Positions 10,030 through 22,469 of a stretch of 64,000 nucleotides of DNA are shown one piece after another. The translations under genes were made by a program, and so were the position numbers. Position 1 is the first letter of the stretch, and every line of letters begins with the position of its first letter. The notes below the pieces were generated by a model. That model saw only the letters and a program-made list of their open reading frames with translations, searched no databases and was not told the DNA's origin. Source of the DNA: Desmodesmus armatus (Eukaryota > Chlorophyta > Chlorophyceae > Sphaeropleales > Scenedesmaceae); the NCBI GenBank assembly GCA_007449985.2, contig VIIQ02000026.1:372001-436000 (forward strand), read 5' to 3'.

Positions 10030-13000
10030 TCAATGACACATCAGCGTCGCCAGCATGCCCTCTAAATCGTCATCCGTGTCCGCTGACGCTGCCGTCTCTG
10101 CACCAGCAGCACCACCCGACCCTCCTGCTAGACCCCACCCGGCCTGCTGCTGCTGTGCCTGGCCAGAACCCCCTGACGAGCCATATAGGGGAGGCTGGCT
10201 GACACCATACGAAGAGAACAGCCTGCTCTGCTGCAGCCCAGCATCACCAGCCGCAGGAGTAGACACAGCCGGCTGCTGCAAGGGCGCCACCCCTAGCGCG
10301 CCAGGCCCAAACAAGCCGCCGCCCCCACCGCCGAAAGGCGCGTACGGATTCGCTGCAGGCGCTGCTGTGGCCATGCTGCCCTGGTTGCCTAGCAGCCCTA
10401 GCCCAGACGCACCCCAGCCGCCCAGCCCAGTATCCAAGCCGCTTTGAGTGAACAGGCTGCCACTGCCTGCCCCCGCAGACAGCAGCTCGCCAGGCTGCTG
10501 CAGCTGCTGAGCCGGGCTGGCCGCAGCCAACTGCCCCCAGCCGGCCGAGCTGCTTGCTGCATCAGCGCCCGAGCCCCATATGTTGCTGGCCATGGCTGCT
10601 GCTGCTGTGGCCGACATCGCACTGCCCGGCACAGTACCGTACCCGCCAAACACCCCACTGCCTGCGGAGTCCAGGGGCCCTACCCCTAGGCTGCTGGTGC
10701 TGGCTAGGCTGTGCAGCGGGTGGGCCGACAGGCCTGACCCCAGCCCTGTACTGCTGCTGCCTCCCGCAAAGAAGCTGCCAAAGCCAGCCGGCGAGTGCAG
10801 TGGACTCAAACCTGCATCAGCAGCTGCTTCCGAAACCAGAGCGTTGGCCAAGCCACCAGCCGAGGCAGCGTAGAGGCTGAGCGAGCCCCCATCACCAAAG
10901 GCAGAGTAAGGCGCCGCCTCTGGCACTGTACCTAGGCCGTTGGGTAGCTGCTGCTGTTGCTGCTCCTGCTGCTTCTGCTGTAGCGCCTGCACCTGCTGCT
11001 TCTCATGAAGCTGTTCCGCCTGCACATGCTGCTGCTGCTGCATCGAGGTCGTGCTGGTGGGTGATGCAGTGACAGACACAGACGCCAGCGGGCTGCTGCT
11101 GCTCCCCATGGGCGTCGCAGCAGCAGCGGCAGCAGCAGCCACAGCTGCTGCCGCCGCCGCAGCAGCGGCCTCTGCCTCCGCGGCTTCCGCAGCAGCAGCC
11201 ACGATCTCCGTGTGCTGCGCCATGGCTGCAGCAGCGGCCTTATCGAGGTCCCCACCTGCATCTGCTACCGCCACGTACAGCTGCGAGCGCGGCAGCTGCG
11301 GCAGCGCCGCCCCGAGCGCCTCCATCAACCGCAGCTCCTCCACAATGCTGACATCAGCCACACAGCCGGTGCTGACAGCAGCAGCAGCGTCAGGGTCGGG
11401 TGCGCCCCCGTCCAGCAGCCAGGCCACCGCGTCCTCTAGCTCGCTGCCGTGCCGCTGCACAGCCGCTGCTGCCTGCCACTCGGTGAAGCCCAGGCGCTGC
11501 AGGCTGGCCACTAATGCCAGCGTCTTCTTCGCCAGCAGGGCATGCACTGCCAGCTCATGCATCACAGCCACACTCTCCTCATCCTGCGGCTCGATTGCTG
11601 CACCACCACTGCCACCGCCTGCGCTGCTGCTGGGCCCTGCGGCTGCTGCTGCCATGAGGCTATCCGAGGTACTGGAGGCGCGCCTGGAGAGCATGCTGCC
11701 TGCAGGGGTTGCGGCTGCACCCCCGCCAACACCCCCTGTCACTACAGATAGCCGGCTGAGCTTCACTCCAGGAGTGCCACTACCTGCCCCAGCGGCTGCA
11801 CCAGGAGCAGCAGGGGCGGCAGCCAGCCCAACACCCGACAGGGGCCCCTCCTTTGCTTTCTTCTTCTCTGCACGCTTGAGGTTCTTGCGCTGCGCCTTTG
11901 TGAGCCCCCCCTCCTCCCCCACGTACTCAGCCCCCACAGGCAGCTGCGCCCCACTGGCACCAGCTGACGACTGGCTTGCCAGGCTGGCAGTACTGCCCTG
12001 GGTAGCCAGCGGGTGGCTGTGTATACTGGGCACGTGGTGCAGCCCGGGGTGAGGTTGCTGCCCTGCCGCTGCTGCTGCTGCTGCTGGTGAGGGAGTGGGT
12101 GGCGGTGGTGGCGGCTGTGGCACAGGCACCACACCTGCTGCTGCTGCTGGCACTGGCCGCCCTGCTGCTGCTGTAGAGGCTCGCGCTGCTGGCGGGGGTG
12201 CTGCTACCGCCGCCGCTGCTGCTGGAGACACCGGGCTGAGGTCCCGTGCAGTGGTGGCAGCTTGCAGCCTGCTTGGTTCTGCCGGTCTGTGCCGCTGCTG
12301 GTGCTGCACGCCCGAGAGCGCGTGTGCCGCTGGGGCCGGTGGCTTGGCCCATGCATTGGCCACAGGCTGTGTCGCCAGTGCTGCCGAGCTGCTGGACGCG
12401 CTGCTGCTGTTCTCCCGCAAGTACGCATCAAGAGTCTTGTACTCTGGCTGCGACGGTGACGCATCCCGCTGCTGCTGCTGCGCCTGCTCAAGCTGCTTGT
12501 TCTTGGTGGCTGCAATCTCCCGCTTCAGTGCTGCAGCTGTCTCAGCAAGCTTTCTAGCGTCAGGCTGCTGCTGCTGCTTGGCTTTGCTGGTTGGGGCTGC
12601 TGCTGAAGGGGCCACCGCAGCGGGTCTGGGGAGCCTGCAGGGCACAAACAAGACACACACGCCAACATATGACCAGGTCAGTGGTTGATGTGACAAACTC
12701 CACCTTTGTTCCTCTAATGCTGTCAAAACACTGGCACAAAAGCAGCATGCCACTGATGATGCCATATGCCTGGATGGTGGCGACGAGCTGAGCGGCTCCA
12801 TACAGTGATGGAGTATGGCGTAGCAAGCAGCATGTGCAACCACACCACCTGGAATGCAGTACACCCCAACCCTTGCTCCGTGCTGACAGACGATGCAAGC
12901 TCAGCCTGTACATCCACATCAAGTGAAAGAGACTCACGCTGCAGGCTTGGATGCCTTCTGCTTTTCTGCTGCTGCTGCTGCTGTGGCCGCTGCTGCCTTG

Positions 13001-13924
13001 GCTTTCTCCTTTTCTGCTTTTTTCTCCTCTTTGGTCTTGATCACTCGCACAGGAGCAGCAGCCATCACCTGAGGCAGAGCAGCCTACCAGCACAGCAAAG
13101 CACAGCACGGCACAGCAGCAGGAAGCACCATGCAGCAGAGTTACGAGAGGCGTGCATGACCGATGCGCAAATCAATGCAGATTTGTGGGTCAACCGCAGC
13201 CAATGCATGACAGCACTTCCTGCTTGCATTTCGTGTGCATGTGTCACAGTACTGCACCAGCTTCTGCAAGGCGGCCACGAGACAGCAACCAACTTCCCCT
13301 GACCCTTTCTGCTGCTGCTTGTGCCCATGCTGCTGCCACACACCTTCTTCTTCTTTTTCTGCTCCTCGTTCCTTGGGTGGATGGGGTGGCTCTTGTCTAT
13401 CTTGCCAGGGCAGGGGCCCGGGTGCTTGGTCCCTTTGCCGCAGCCCCTGGGGCACTTGAAGCCAGTCTTGCGGTTGCGCTCCAAACGTATGCTTTTCAGG
13501 TACTGCGACGCAGGACCCAGGACACCATGTACAGCATGCGTGTATTGCAGCTTCAGCATCATGCATGCACGATCACCTACAGGCTGGTGCGCTGCAGGAC
13601 AGCGGTGGTGAAAAGCAGGCATGGTACACTACGCTGAGGCCATAGCAAGGCTGTTGCTGCGGCGGTGGCACTGATAGGTTCCAGGCAGCAGCCTGCAGTG
13701 TGTGGGTACTGGTGGGTAACATTGCTGCTGCTGGCCGTGTGTGCAGGTCCCACCTTTTCCAGGCAGTCCTGGTGGTAGGGCAGGTCCTCGCAGTTCTTGA
13801 ACGTGCATGACAGCACGTTCAGCTCCTGAGTGTTGGCATCGCACGACTCCCCACACAGGTCGCACGTGCCCGATATGCAGTGTAGCCCATCCACACCTGC
13901 GGGCACAGGGCACGGTGCCGACAT
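10030..13924 (-). CDS. Cys-rich zinc-finger protein with UBA-like domains and long low-complexity regions
   Basis: Four exons join in phase: 13924-13754, 13502-13344, 13068-12938 and 12634-10030, giving 1,021 residues. Residues 16-99 form a compact Cys/His module: C21-x2-C24, C40-x4-C45, H51-x2-C54, then C74 and C78 after a basic linker (ERNRKTGFKCPRGCGKGT) and KIDKSHPIH. It looks like a RING/PHD-type zinc fold. Then comes a Lys/Glu/Ala helix (about 108-150). About 515-565 is a UBA-like three-helix segment (LQRLGFTEWQAAAAVQRHG, then DAVAWLLDGG), with a second weaker one near 575-620. UBA domains bind ubiquitin, so a role as a ubiquitin ligase or adaptor is possible but inferred. The rest is Ala/Ser/Gly/Gln-rich, with a Gln tract near 690-735. 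It ends LEGMLATLMCH. Open frames on the opposite strand here are composition shadows. Confidence 0.75.
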
Positions 13925-16329
13925 CCCTGTGAGACAGCTGCAACCTAGGAGTGTCGTGTGCTGGTTGATAACGTCATGAAACTATACTGCAAGGACACAG
14001 CAGCTGTGTTGCTGCAGCCCCAGCACGCTGTCACCATCAATTTAAGACAGCAGCCAGAAGGTGTTCCCAACATGGCTGTACTGCAGGGGGCATGAGGGAT
14101 GCTGCTGCCCTGCCCTTGGAATTGATAAGGTGCCTGAAACATGATGCTGATATCCTACCTATGCCCTCTGCTGCCATGCTGCTCCACCAAACAGCTGCTC
14201 AGCATCACAGTGAGAACAGTCTCAGGAGAATCAGACTGGGGTGACCACAGGGGCGTGGTCAGGGTGAACGATTGTGTTGATTACAAAACAGACGAATGAA
14301 TATCCGCACCAAGCGACGGCACACACGATCAATTGCTGGGAGGTAGAAATCCAACGCCGAACTTGAGGCACAGACAAACCACTAACGCAATCAATTGCTT
14401 CGGCAACATGATTGGACGTTGTGCTGTGTTACGTGGGGGTTTGGCTGCGAACTGTAACTGAACACTGAACCACACTCAACTCAGAGACGACGAGGCCATA
14501 TCTGAAGGCAATTTCAGTCGCATTCACTTACTGTTGATTTGAACCGTGACATACATGACCTAGCTTGTAGAGCTGAAGGGCAGCAGATGCTGATCTGGTT
14601 GTGGGGGTGTGCAGAACTGTTTTCTTCCGTTTTCCACTCATTTCAACTGAAACATGAATGGCAAGAACACATGACATCATGAATATACTTCAAAGCTTGT
14701 TTTTAGTTGGTGGTGGTTCAAGAAAGTCTGCATGGGTCTCCCAGCTTCGTTGCTTGCCAGGCTGCCATGCAAGAGCCAGGTTGGCCACTCTGCCCTGCCC
14801 CAGCAAGCAGCCATCACGGAGGCGGCCGCAATGCTTGCCTGTTTGTGCAGCCTCCAGCACTGTCCGGCTGAGCTGCTGTGACAACCAAGCACATTCACTT
14901 GTCGCGGCTGCATGACCTCATGGCTAGCAGCTGGGCCTAGAAGCCATAGCAGGTCATACAGGCACAGCAGAGAGCGCGTTCTGAACAGCCTATCCGCCGG
15001 GCCAGTCGTCCGCTAAAACTCCCTGCCCAATTACACTCCAAAGTCATCATGCAGCCATCACCCCAGCGTGTCAAGCAGGTGGCTGGCCTTCCAGCAAGCC
15101 CAGCCCACCCCACCGTCTAATGCAGCAGCTAGACACACGATCACAGTGTGTTCAAGCATGCCAGCAAGCGCATATGTAGCTGCCACACCTGCGCAATCAC
15201 GCAACACGCACAGTACCAGGCAGTCGCAGGCGGCGGGCCACCATCCCTTGCAGCATGTGGCGCAGGCTGTGTAGCTGAGTATCCAGCGCACACAGCCGAC
15301 TGCAGCTGATGCCAATGCATGCAGATGTCAGTCCAGAAGTGCCAGGCATGGTGCACGTGCTGATTCCAGCGCTCACACACCCACACATGAGAGCTTAGGG
15401 CTGTCCATCAGACACGTTGCACACCCAGCGCCCACACACACCCGCTATGAGAGCCCTGGGCTATTCATCGGAGAGTGAGGCACCCCTGGGAAGGTTGCTG
15501 GGTGGCATGCCTAGGATTGACCTATAGCATTCCAGATACACGCCCGCTGCCCGCACACGCTGGGAGTGCCATGCCACCATATAACACGAACTCCATCACC
15601 CGTCGGCCAACAGTGGAGCTGTTCCGTCTCACGGCTAGAAGCCCTCTAACGAATACATTGCCACATGGCGGTGCACTGAACCCAAGGATAATCAGACGTC
15701 CAACTGGGACAGCTGCGACGGTGCTCAGGGTTGGCAACAGCCCTGGTTGGCAGAGACAGCACTTCGAACTTCGAAGGGTGTGAAGGCGCACAGCTTGCGG
15801 CTCAGCGCCTGAGCTGCTGGCAGTCACTTTGCATCTTCCTCGCCGTCCCAGCTTTCCTCCAACGCCTGCAGGGTGCAGCAACAAAGCAACAGAAGAAGTC
15901 GCCCAGCTGGCCAGCTGCACAGCTAGCTGCCTGCTCCAGGTACTGGACATTGTGTCTATCCCCGCACCAGGCTGGCTTACACAATTTGCTGACCTGTCAA
16001 ACAGGGCGCCGCGACCGCGACCAGCGGTTGGCGGGACTTACACAAGATTGACTGCTGTTTTGGACGCAGGTGGACCACTGCATCAGCAGCCAACAACACA
16101 GAGCCCGTTGTTGACCACCCACGCTGCTGCACCCCCTGCGCGGGTGGCGGCACCACGACACTGCTGTCACACTTTGACTGTTCCTTCACCTCCAACAAAC
16201 GACGCCATAAGCTGGACTGGCTGCGTCCATCCAGCACAAGCGAAGATTTAGCAACCCCCGCACACTTGTGAGCTGACAGGGCTTTTGGTTTAGGTTCAGG
16301 CCCAAACCCTTAACCCTACACCCTCAGTT
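13925..16329. other. 2.4-kb stretch without a resolvable gene
   Basis: No exon chain could be built. There is a rough tandem duplication near 15360-15480 (units beginning cagcgctcacac and cagcgcccacac, about 60 bp each). Open frames on both strands at 15475-16250 are moderately long but lack consistent splice sites or a recognisable motif. Degenerate telomere-like repeats at 16301-16325 border the next gene. Confidence 0.4.
16301..16325. repeat. Degenerate CCCTAAA-type telomere-like repeats
   Basis: The run cccaaacccttaaccctaca continues as ccctca. It reads as three or four imperfect copies of the plant/algal telomere unit on the C-rich strand. It sits just past the stop codon of the minus-strand gene at 16330. 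Confidence 0.55.
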
Positions 16330-17634
16330 CTAAGGGATCACCTGCCGCGCCTGGATGACCTCATTGCGCTTTTGGTACTGCCGGGACTCCTTCCACTTCC
16401 TGCACAACAGGGACACACCAAGCAGTACACTCAGAGAGACTGCAAGAGACAAAGAAGCCTTCTCGGATGTTACATCGGATATGACACTGGATGTGAGCAC
16501 CCACTTGGGGCCCCAAGCTGTGACGATCGCTCTTGACCTCAGCCAGTTCCGGGGAAGGCGCTGTTCAGCGCAGCTGCCTGAAGTGCAGCACAGGAGCCAG
16601 CCAAGCTTCCGCATGTGTATTGACCCAGTCACACAGTTGCCCATTCAATGATTGCGCAACACAGTCAGACCAGCTGGTGCATAGCATCCAGTTGCTGACT
16701 GCACCCAGGGTGCCCCCCCAGTGAGCTTGCCTCGAAGCATGAGACACGGCACATCTCAGCACAGCCCCTCACTTATGCAGATGTGCAACAGGTCAGCACC
16801 TGCAGGTGGTGTCTGCAACACATGCCGTAATGCACCATGTAACAGTAACAGAAACAGTAACAGTAATGCAACCGGCATGGCAATGCCTTCAGGGGCATAC
16901 AAGTACTCCGGGGAGCTCTGTCCTGAGAGTCAGGGCTAGCCATTTCTATCCTACAGCTACTGCTGGTGCTAAAAACCCTACGGCAAGAGCTAAAGCCCTG
17001 CCTGCTAAAGCCCTGCCTGGCCTCCGGCAAGCGCTTACGCCCTTCAGAAAGGCATGGCAAGGGGTCACTGGGATAGGTCTCCAGTTACCCCAGGGGACAC
17101 TCACTGTATTGCTTGGTTGACAAACCGGTCCAAGCCCAGTATCCGATTGAAAGTGAGTGCCAGCAGCAGCACCAGCAGCACTACGCTGCCAAAAATTGCT
17201 GAGCCATCCAAGTAGTAGCCTCTGCTGCTGAAGCTGCAACACACACGAGAAGCAGAGCAGCAAGACCCTTGGCCTGGTCACACCCTGATCACATCCTGGC
17301 ATGCCAGCACCGCTCTTGCCATAGTAGGTCTTGCTAACAGCATCCTGCAGAGCTGATGCACTGCCACACACTCGCTATGCTGACAACCTGCACCAAGTGC
17401 CTTGCCGGATGTGTGTCTTCGTGTTCCTGGCATGCAAGCGTGCAACGCTGATGCTGGCTGGTCACCAGCTTCAATGCTGCTCTGCCTCTGAGGCAGGAAA
17501 TAATTCAATTTGACTTGGACTGAAGTAGTGACTAACCTGTCTGGTGACACCCGCTGCATTGCATAGGGATCCTCAGCTGGACTCACTGACTGCTCCACAA
17601 CAGGCTGCAACACACCCAGATTGCTGGCAGACAT
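16330..17634 (-). CDS. Small single-pass membrane protein, 5' end tentative
   Basis: I do not recognise the family. The exons are 17537 upward to about 17634, then 17233-17105, then 16399-16330; phases match across both introns. The conceptual protein is about 100 residues: a short acidic N-part (VVEQSVSPAEDPYAMQ), the linker SFSSRGYYLDG, one strong membrane segment (SAIFGSVVLLVLLLALTFNR), an amphipathic stretch (ILGLDRFVNQAIQ) and a very basic tail (KWKESRQYQKRNEVIQARQ). The architecture suits a small thylakoid or mitochondrial membrane factor, but that is inference. I chose the ATG at 17634 because the frame is continuous. A targeting peptide further upstream (candidate MRHSFRVSLSSQ near 17717) may be missing. 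Confidence 0.6.
16837..16867. repeat. GTAACA-type short repeat
   Basis: A run of taacag/aaacag units follows accatg within an intron of the minus-strand gene. The same catgtaacagtaacag string occurs at about 25467, and a shorter version near 3829. Confidence 0.6.
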
Positions 17635-18259
17635 CAGAAAGAAGCATGGACAGCAACATCTGTGAGTAAATGCACGGCGGTTGGCTGCTAAGAGAGACAC
17701 GAAAGCTGTGTCGCATAAATGCAGTGGGTGGTCCTGCTGCTGACGTGTCAGAATGCCGAATCAACAGGTAAGTATGGTCCACAACCATGTACCTGCTGTA
17801 GAAGTCCCGTTGTCCTGCATGTGTGCGGATTTGGGGTCTGTTTGATGGCCTTTGCAGCCTGGTCAATGGCACCTTTGCTGCTGGATAGTAGGGCAGTACA
17901 GCATTGGTGCGAGCCAGTTGTCTTTGGGTGGATGATGGCTTCATCCCTGCAGGGAGTGGATGCATGTATGGTTGTGGCTGACACTCTATGTTCGTGATTT
18001 GAGTACTGACTGACCACCACATGCTCCTCATGGACATGTGCACCGTGTGCACACATATGCAACACCCGGGTGTGACATAAACCGCCTGGTTACTTGACTC
18101 TGTGCCCTGCCTTGGTAAGCAAGCTGACGTTGTTTTTGGTAGATGCACTGGCTGTAGTCGTTGGAAAGGCTGTTCTGTTCAATTTGAGCAGGCAGAGCAG
18201 CGACTCACCTCAGAGCAGCGACTCACCTTGATCTCCTTTCCAGATCAACACACAAGCTC

Positions 18260-18638
18260 ATGCAATCGCGTCCACAAAGCGCGGCTTCAAGTAGCGAGTC
18301 AACAAGTGACGTTGAGAACCCAGACGCGCCTCTTCTCTCTCACAGCTTGACTCGAAGCAGTGGGCACATCTTGTCAGAGACACAGCAGCATATTGGTGGC
18401 TGGAGACCTTTGCTGGAGCACATCTGGGCCGAGACACTTTGATACGCTCAGTGAGTACCCTTTATCAGCAGCGGTGTGTTTTTTGGAGCTCCTGTATGCG
18501 TCCACAACTGCTCAGGACCTGGATTCTGCTGCTTGCATGGAACTGTGCTTTGTGTGCAGGTACATCGTGCCTGTGGTTGCCGTGAACGCAGTCTTGCTGC
18601 TGTGCCTCTTGTGGTACTTCCTGGTCAGCAAGCACTGA
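18260..18638 (+). CDS. Possible tail-anchored small protein with in-frame TGA
   Basis: Exon 1 opens at ATG 18260 (MQSRPQSAASSSESTSDVEN) and ends at the donor CTCA|GTGAGT at 18450. Exon 2 (18560-18638) encodes YIVPVVAVNAVLLLCLLWYF and the tail LVSKH before a TGA stop, which is a typical C-terminal anchor. The two exons are in phase with each other, but exon 1 has a TGA in that frame at 18440-18442, ten bases before the donor. Explanations are a sequencing or assembly error, an unseen splice variant, a pseudogene, or selenocysteine. The middle (RSSGHILSETQQ) faintly recalls Vti1-type SNAREs, but the central SNARE helix is absent. No function is assigned. Confidence 0.4.
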
Positions 18639-18872
18639 TCCAGCAAGTCAACGCAAGGGACTGGTGCTGTTTATGACGCTGAGGCATCAACTGTGGTGAC
18701 TTCTTGTCCTGCAGCTGCCACCAGCAGAACCCCCACAGCCTCCAGCAGCAGCAGCAACGACTAGGTCAGGCCACCCTAACCACAGTGCTTACGTCAAGCA
18801 GCCCCACGATCAGAAGCAGCAACGGCAAGCAGCAGCAGTAGCAATCACCAGCAGCAGTAGCAACCGTCAGGG

Positions 18873-20508
18873 ATGGCCACGACCACAGCGCCACGTGCAG
18901 CGCACTCTCGAGCCAGCAAAGCTCCCATGAAGGCCTTTGCAGTAGAGGCAGAGCAGGATGGTCACGCATCCACCCCGCTGGTCTCCGACGGCCACACAGC
19001 AGCCCCTGCCTGCGCCGCAGCGGCCACAATGGAGCGGTACAGCCACCCACTAGTGGTCCAGTCCGACACTGCCTTCAGGGCTTTGCTGATCACGCCGCTG
19101 GTGGTGTGGTGGGTGGCTGTGCTGGCCGGGGCCTGGGTTTACGAGGGCCTACCCAAGGGGCAGAAGGTCTACCACGTCATGGTGTGGTTTGACAAGGGCA
19201 TCCTAAGGCCCGCCGGGCCCCTGGTGCCCTTCGTGGTGCTGCTGTTCCGTGCACTCGTGCACTTCGTCGACTACAGAAGGCAGGGCAGCAGTGCGTCAGG
19301 GGCCAAGCAGCGTCAGCAGCTTCGCATGCGGTTGGGCAGCCTGGTGCTCAACTGCCTGACGGTGTACTCGGCCCTGGCGGTTGCCAGGCTGGCGATTTAC
19401 CTGACGCATTACTTCCTGCTGTCACAAAGGTGAGGGTGGGGGCAGCACACGCACATGTGTGATTATCTTGGGACCTCATCCTGCAAACAAGCTGTACATG
19501 GCCTGCACCCACACTGTGATTGCTGTGGTGGATTTCCTGGCGGGCCTTTTCATATCTGTCCCCATGCGAGCAGCTGATCAGCCTCCCATGCAGTCACTGC
19601 CCTTTCCCTCAGCTGCTGCCCCTTTTGCCTCATTGCTGGTGGTTTGCAGTTTCCTCCGCGAGATACCCCACAAGTGTAACAACATCTTCTTGCCTCACCT
19701 GCTGCCCCCGCTCACTTCACCGTATCGTCTGCAGGTTGCTGGAGTATCACATTGTGTCTGACCACATCTTCCTGGCCGCCACCATGCTCATCAGCTTGCA
19801 CACAGAGGTGGTGTGCCTCATGTCTGACCTGCTCAGGGTGGAGCACCGCCTGGCAGACCAACAGGCACAGCAGCACCAGCAGCAGCAGGACAGCCTCACT
19901 CTTTCTGAGGTCCTGCTCACACTTCTGCTGGTGCTGGCGCTGTTCCTGTACCTCTTCACGGCTGCTGACATGTACTTCACAGCCAAGTACTACCACTTCC
20001 CCCTGGTGAGTGCTTGGCTGGCTTGGCTGAGTGTTGCCTGAATGGTTGCAGCAGCCGTGACGTTGGGTGTCGTCACTTGGGTGTCGTCATGATGATCTGG
20101 GGGTGGTTGCAGCAAATTGTGCTGTTGCGCATGTTTCTGTCAAGCTGGCACCCAAGTACTTTCACTCCCCACTGGTGGGTGTGGATCGTAGCTGCTGGGC
20201 GAACAGCTTTCTGGCATAGTTGCAGCAGACATGCCGTTGGGTTGAGTGCCATCTCGGTGGTTGCAGTGGGCTCTGCCATCCTCGTCGCAGCTGTACAGTA
20301 CATGTGTAAGTGTCAAAGTTGGCGTCAAGTGCGGTGCAATCTTGGCAGATTAATCACTGCTGACCTGCCGTCGGGGTGTGCTGTGCTGTGGTGTGCTGTG
20401 CAGGAGAGTGTGACCACCACTGTGCTGGTGTTCATCATGTTCCAGTGCCCCATGCTGGTGTGGATGATCAGGAGGAGGCAGCGCACCCTCACACATCACA
20501 AGGGCTGA
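18873..20508 (+). CDS. Multi-pass membrane protein of unknown function
   Basis: Three exons join exactly in frame: 18873-19429, 19735-20005 and 20404-20508, giving 310 residues. All introns have GTGAG-type donors and gcag acceptors. After a soluble N-terminus of about 60 residues come membrane segments: ALLITPLVVWWVAVLAGAWV, PLVPFVVLLFRALVHFV, LVLNCLTVYSALAVARLAIY, then in exon 2 a segment near HIFLAATMLISLH and VLLTLLLVLALFLYLFTAAD, and in exon 3 TVLVFIMFQCPMLVWMI. A Gln/His-rich hydrophilic loop separates the two exon-2 segments. The C-terminus is basic (RRRQRTLTHHKG). I do not recognise a named family. It lies 230 bp after the small anchored protein on the same strand. Confidence 0.75.
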
Positions 20509-21107
20509 CACCAGGGGCAGCAGCAGCGCGTCCACAGCACAGCACGGCGCGGCACAGCACAGTGAAGCTGCCCGCCACAGCGCTGTAGCCTTTGGATACA
20601 ACGGCTGCGGCAGTTTGCGTCGAGCGTGCTGCAGGCAGTGTCAATGTGTAGCACGCCAGTTGGTGAGCGGGTTGACCCCCTGCAATATTGGTATCGGTGA
20701 GCAGCGATGTGGTTGTTTTGACAGTATTTGTAGTGGTTGCGTACGTTTGTGGTGTTTTGTGATTTGTGCACAGCCAGGGAGGCAGCAAGTGGTTCTGGGT
20801 GTGCTGGCAATGCAGTCTGCAACGGCTTGCCCTCTGCACACAGATGGGCATCCTTGCTTGCGGTAGCAGAGTCCTGCAGCAGCAGCAGCAGCAGCTGCTG
20901 GAGAGCCAGCGCTGCTGCAACTAGTGCCGATCAAGTGTGCACCACTTGTTGTTGTGGGCCCTGTGTATGCGTGTACAGCTGCACGGCTGGGGCGTTCACG
21001 CTCGCTGTGAGTTTGTACAGTTGTGGCTCAAACGGCATCCTTGTTATGGTGCGCCTGCACAATGTGTCCTCAGGCTGTTGCATGGGCAGCATCAACCTTG
21101 CTCATTT

Positions 21108-21135
21108 GCCGTAGCTACGGCATCTACGTAGATGC
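21108..21135. repeat. Two overlapping perfect palindromes
   Basis: gccgtagctacggc (21108-21121) overlaps by two bases with gcatctacgtagatgc (21120-21135). Both are perfect palindromes. Confidence 0.9.
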
Positions 21136-21201
21136 TTTGAAGGCGGCCTCTTGCCTAGTGAACTATGGGCCACCAAACGAATGACTGGCAACGGATGTGC
21201 A

Positions 21202-21234
21202 CCATGCTTGTGTTGGCATGCAACACAAGCATGG
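21202..21234. repeat. Perfect hairpin, 14-bp arms
   Basis: The arm ccatgcttgtgttg (21202-21215), the loop gcatg and the arm caacacaagcatgg (21221-21234) are perfectly complementary. The hairpin lies about 70 bp from the palindromes at 21108-21135. Confidence 0.9.
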
Positions 21235-22469
21235 TTGTGATGTAAAGTTTAGGGTATGTGTGCAGACATATGCATCCATGCAGGTGCCGCAGACATCAGG
21301 CCATGCAAGTGCTGATTTTTGCAGTGGGCAGCATCCTGCAGGTGCAAGGTTGATGAGGTGTGCCAGATTGACAATGGGCGTGCCAGATTGACAACCAAGA
21401 CACTTACACATTTCCGGGTGTGCGCTCAAATCACAACAGCTGCAGCATCGTTGTTTTTGCTGCTTGTCAATGCAGCCATCAACCCGGGCTGCTTCAGCTT
21501 CAAATCAAAAGCAGGGTGAAGCCAGCTGAAAACCATGCAAGCTGCTGCATGCCCCATTCAGATGCTTGCAAGTGTGTGCTCGGCTTGTGTGTCGCTGGGT
21601 GCACCAGGACTTCAAGGTTGCACCACCAGCAGTGCCAAGACAGACCATGAATCGAGCTGCTGACTATGCTGAACACACACAAGGCATGCCAGCCCAGATG
21701 GGTGGGCATGCGTCAGCAGCAACTTGCCCACAGGCAGACCACAACAGCCAATCCCAGGCACCTCCTGGTAAGGAGGGGGGCATGTGCTGTATACGATGCT
21801 GTGCACTGCACACAGAGTGGCAGCCAGTCTGAGGTTGCTGGCATTATGGCCGTCCGCCCCTCACATCTAGAGGGGACGCGGCCATGCGGTTGGTGGCCTC
21901 GGCCTGCCAATCAAAACCCGCAAGCACAGGCTCACGTTGCTCGTTGCTTGGCTTTGCAGTGATTGCTGGTGACTGCAGCTGCCAAGCACGGCAAGACAAA
22001 GTGGGAACACCCGACGGAAGGCGAAGTTTGGGCCCTGGGGTCCCCATCAGCGTAGTGGCATGTAGATGGCCGGCTCTCCCACGCGTGCCGTGTGTGCAGC
22101 TCATGGACACATTAGGCAACAGAGTGTGTGTGCGTCTTGTCCATATCATGGGATGTGGTCAGCCGATGCGCTGGCTGGGCTGCCTCAAGCAGTGACCCGC
22201 CCCCCAAACAAACTGGGGGCCCCCTATTGAAACAGCACTCTGTTGCTTTTTCAGCAAGTCGTGCCTGTGCTTATGCACCACACGGTATGATAACTAGTAC
22301 ATGTTCCACCGCGGGATGCTCAGGGGGCTGAACAGGGGTGCCTTCACACCCGTTGCCATTGCAGTGAGAAGTGCTGCCTTCTCCACAGGGCAGATCACCC
22401 ACTGCCTCCTGCAGGTGCAAGCTGCCCAACTGGCGTGTGTGCTGACTGTGCAAAGACACAGTAGTTTGC

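Larger units (their letters stand above)
20509..22469. other. 2-kb intergenic stretch
   Basis: No gene is recognised between the + membrane-protein gene and the 3' end of CSL4. It contains the nested palindromes at 21108-21135, the hairpin at 21202-21234, and two successive copies of an accag/gtgccagattgacaa unit at 21359-21394. Confidence 0.45.

Noticed and set aside
11051..12052. 333-codon + strand open frame opposite the zinc-finger/UBA gene
   Set aside because: Same composition effect; the minus strand carries the UBA motifs and closes in frame with upstream exons.
15522..16251. Candidate gene from overlapping open frames on both strands
   Set aside because: Neither strand yields a phase-consistent exon chain or a recognisable motif.
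18260..18638. Vti1-type Qb-SNARE
   Set aside because: Only a short N-side stretch resembles it. The heptad SNARE helix with its central Gln layer is missing between that stretch and the anchor.
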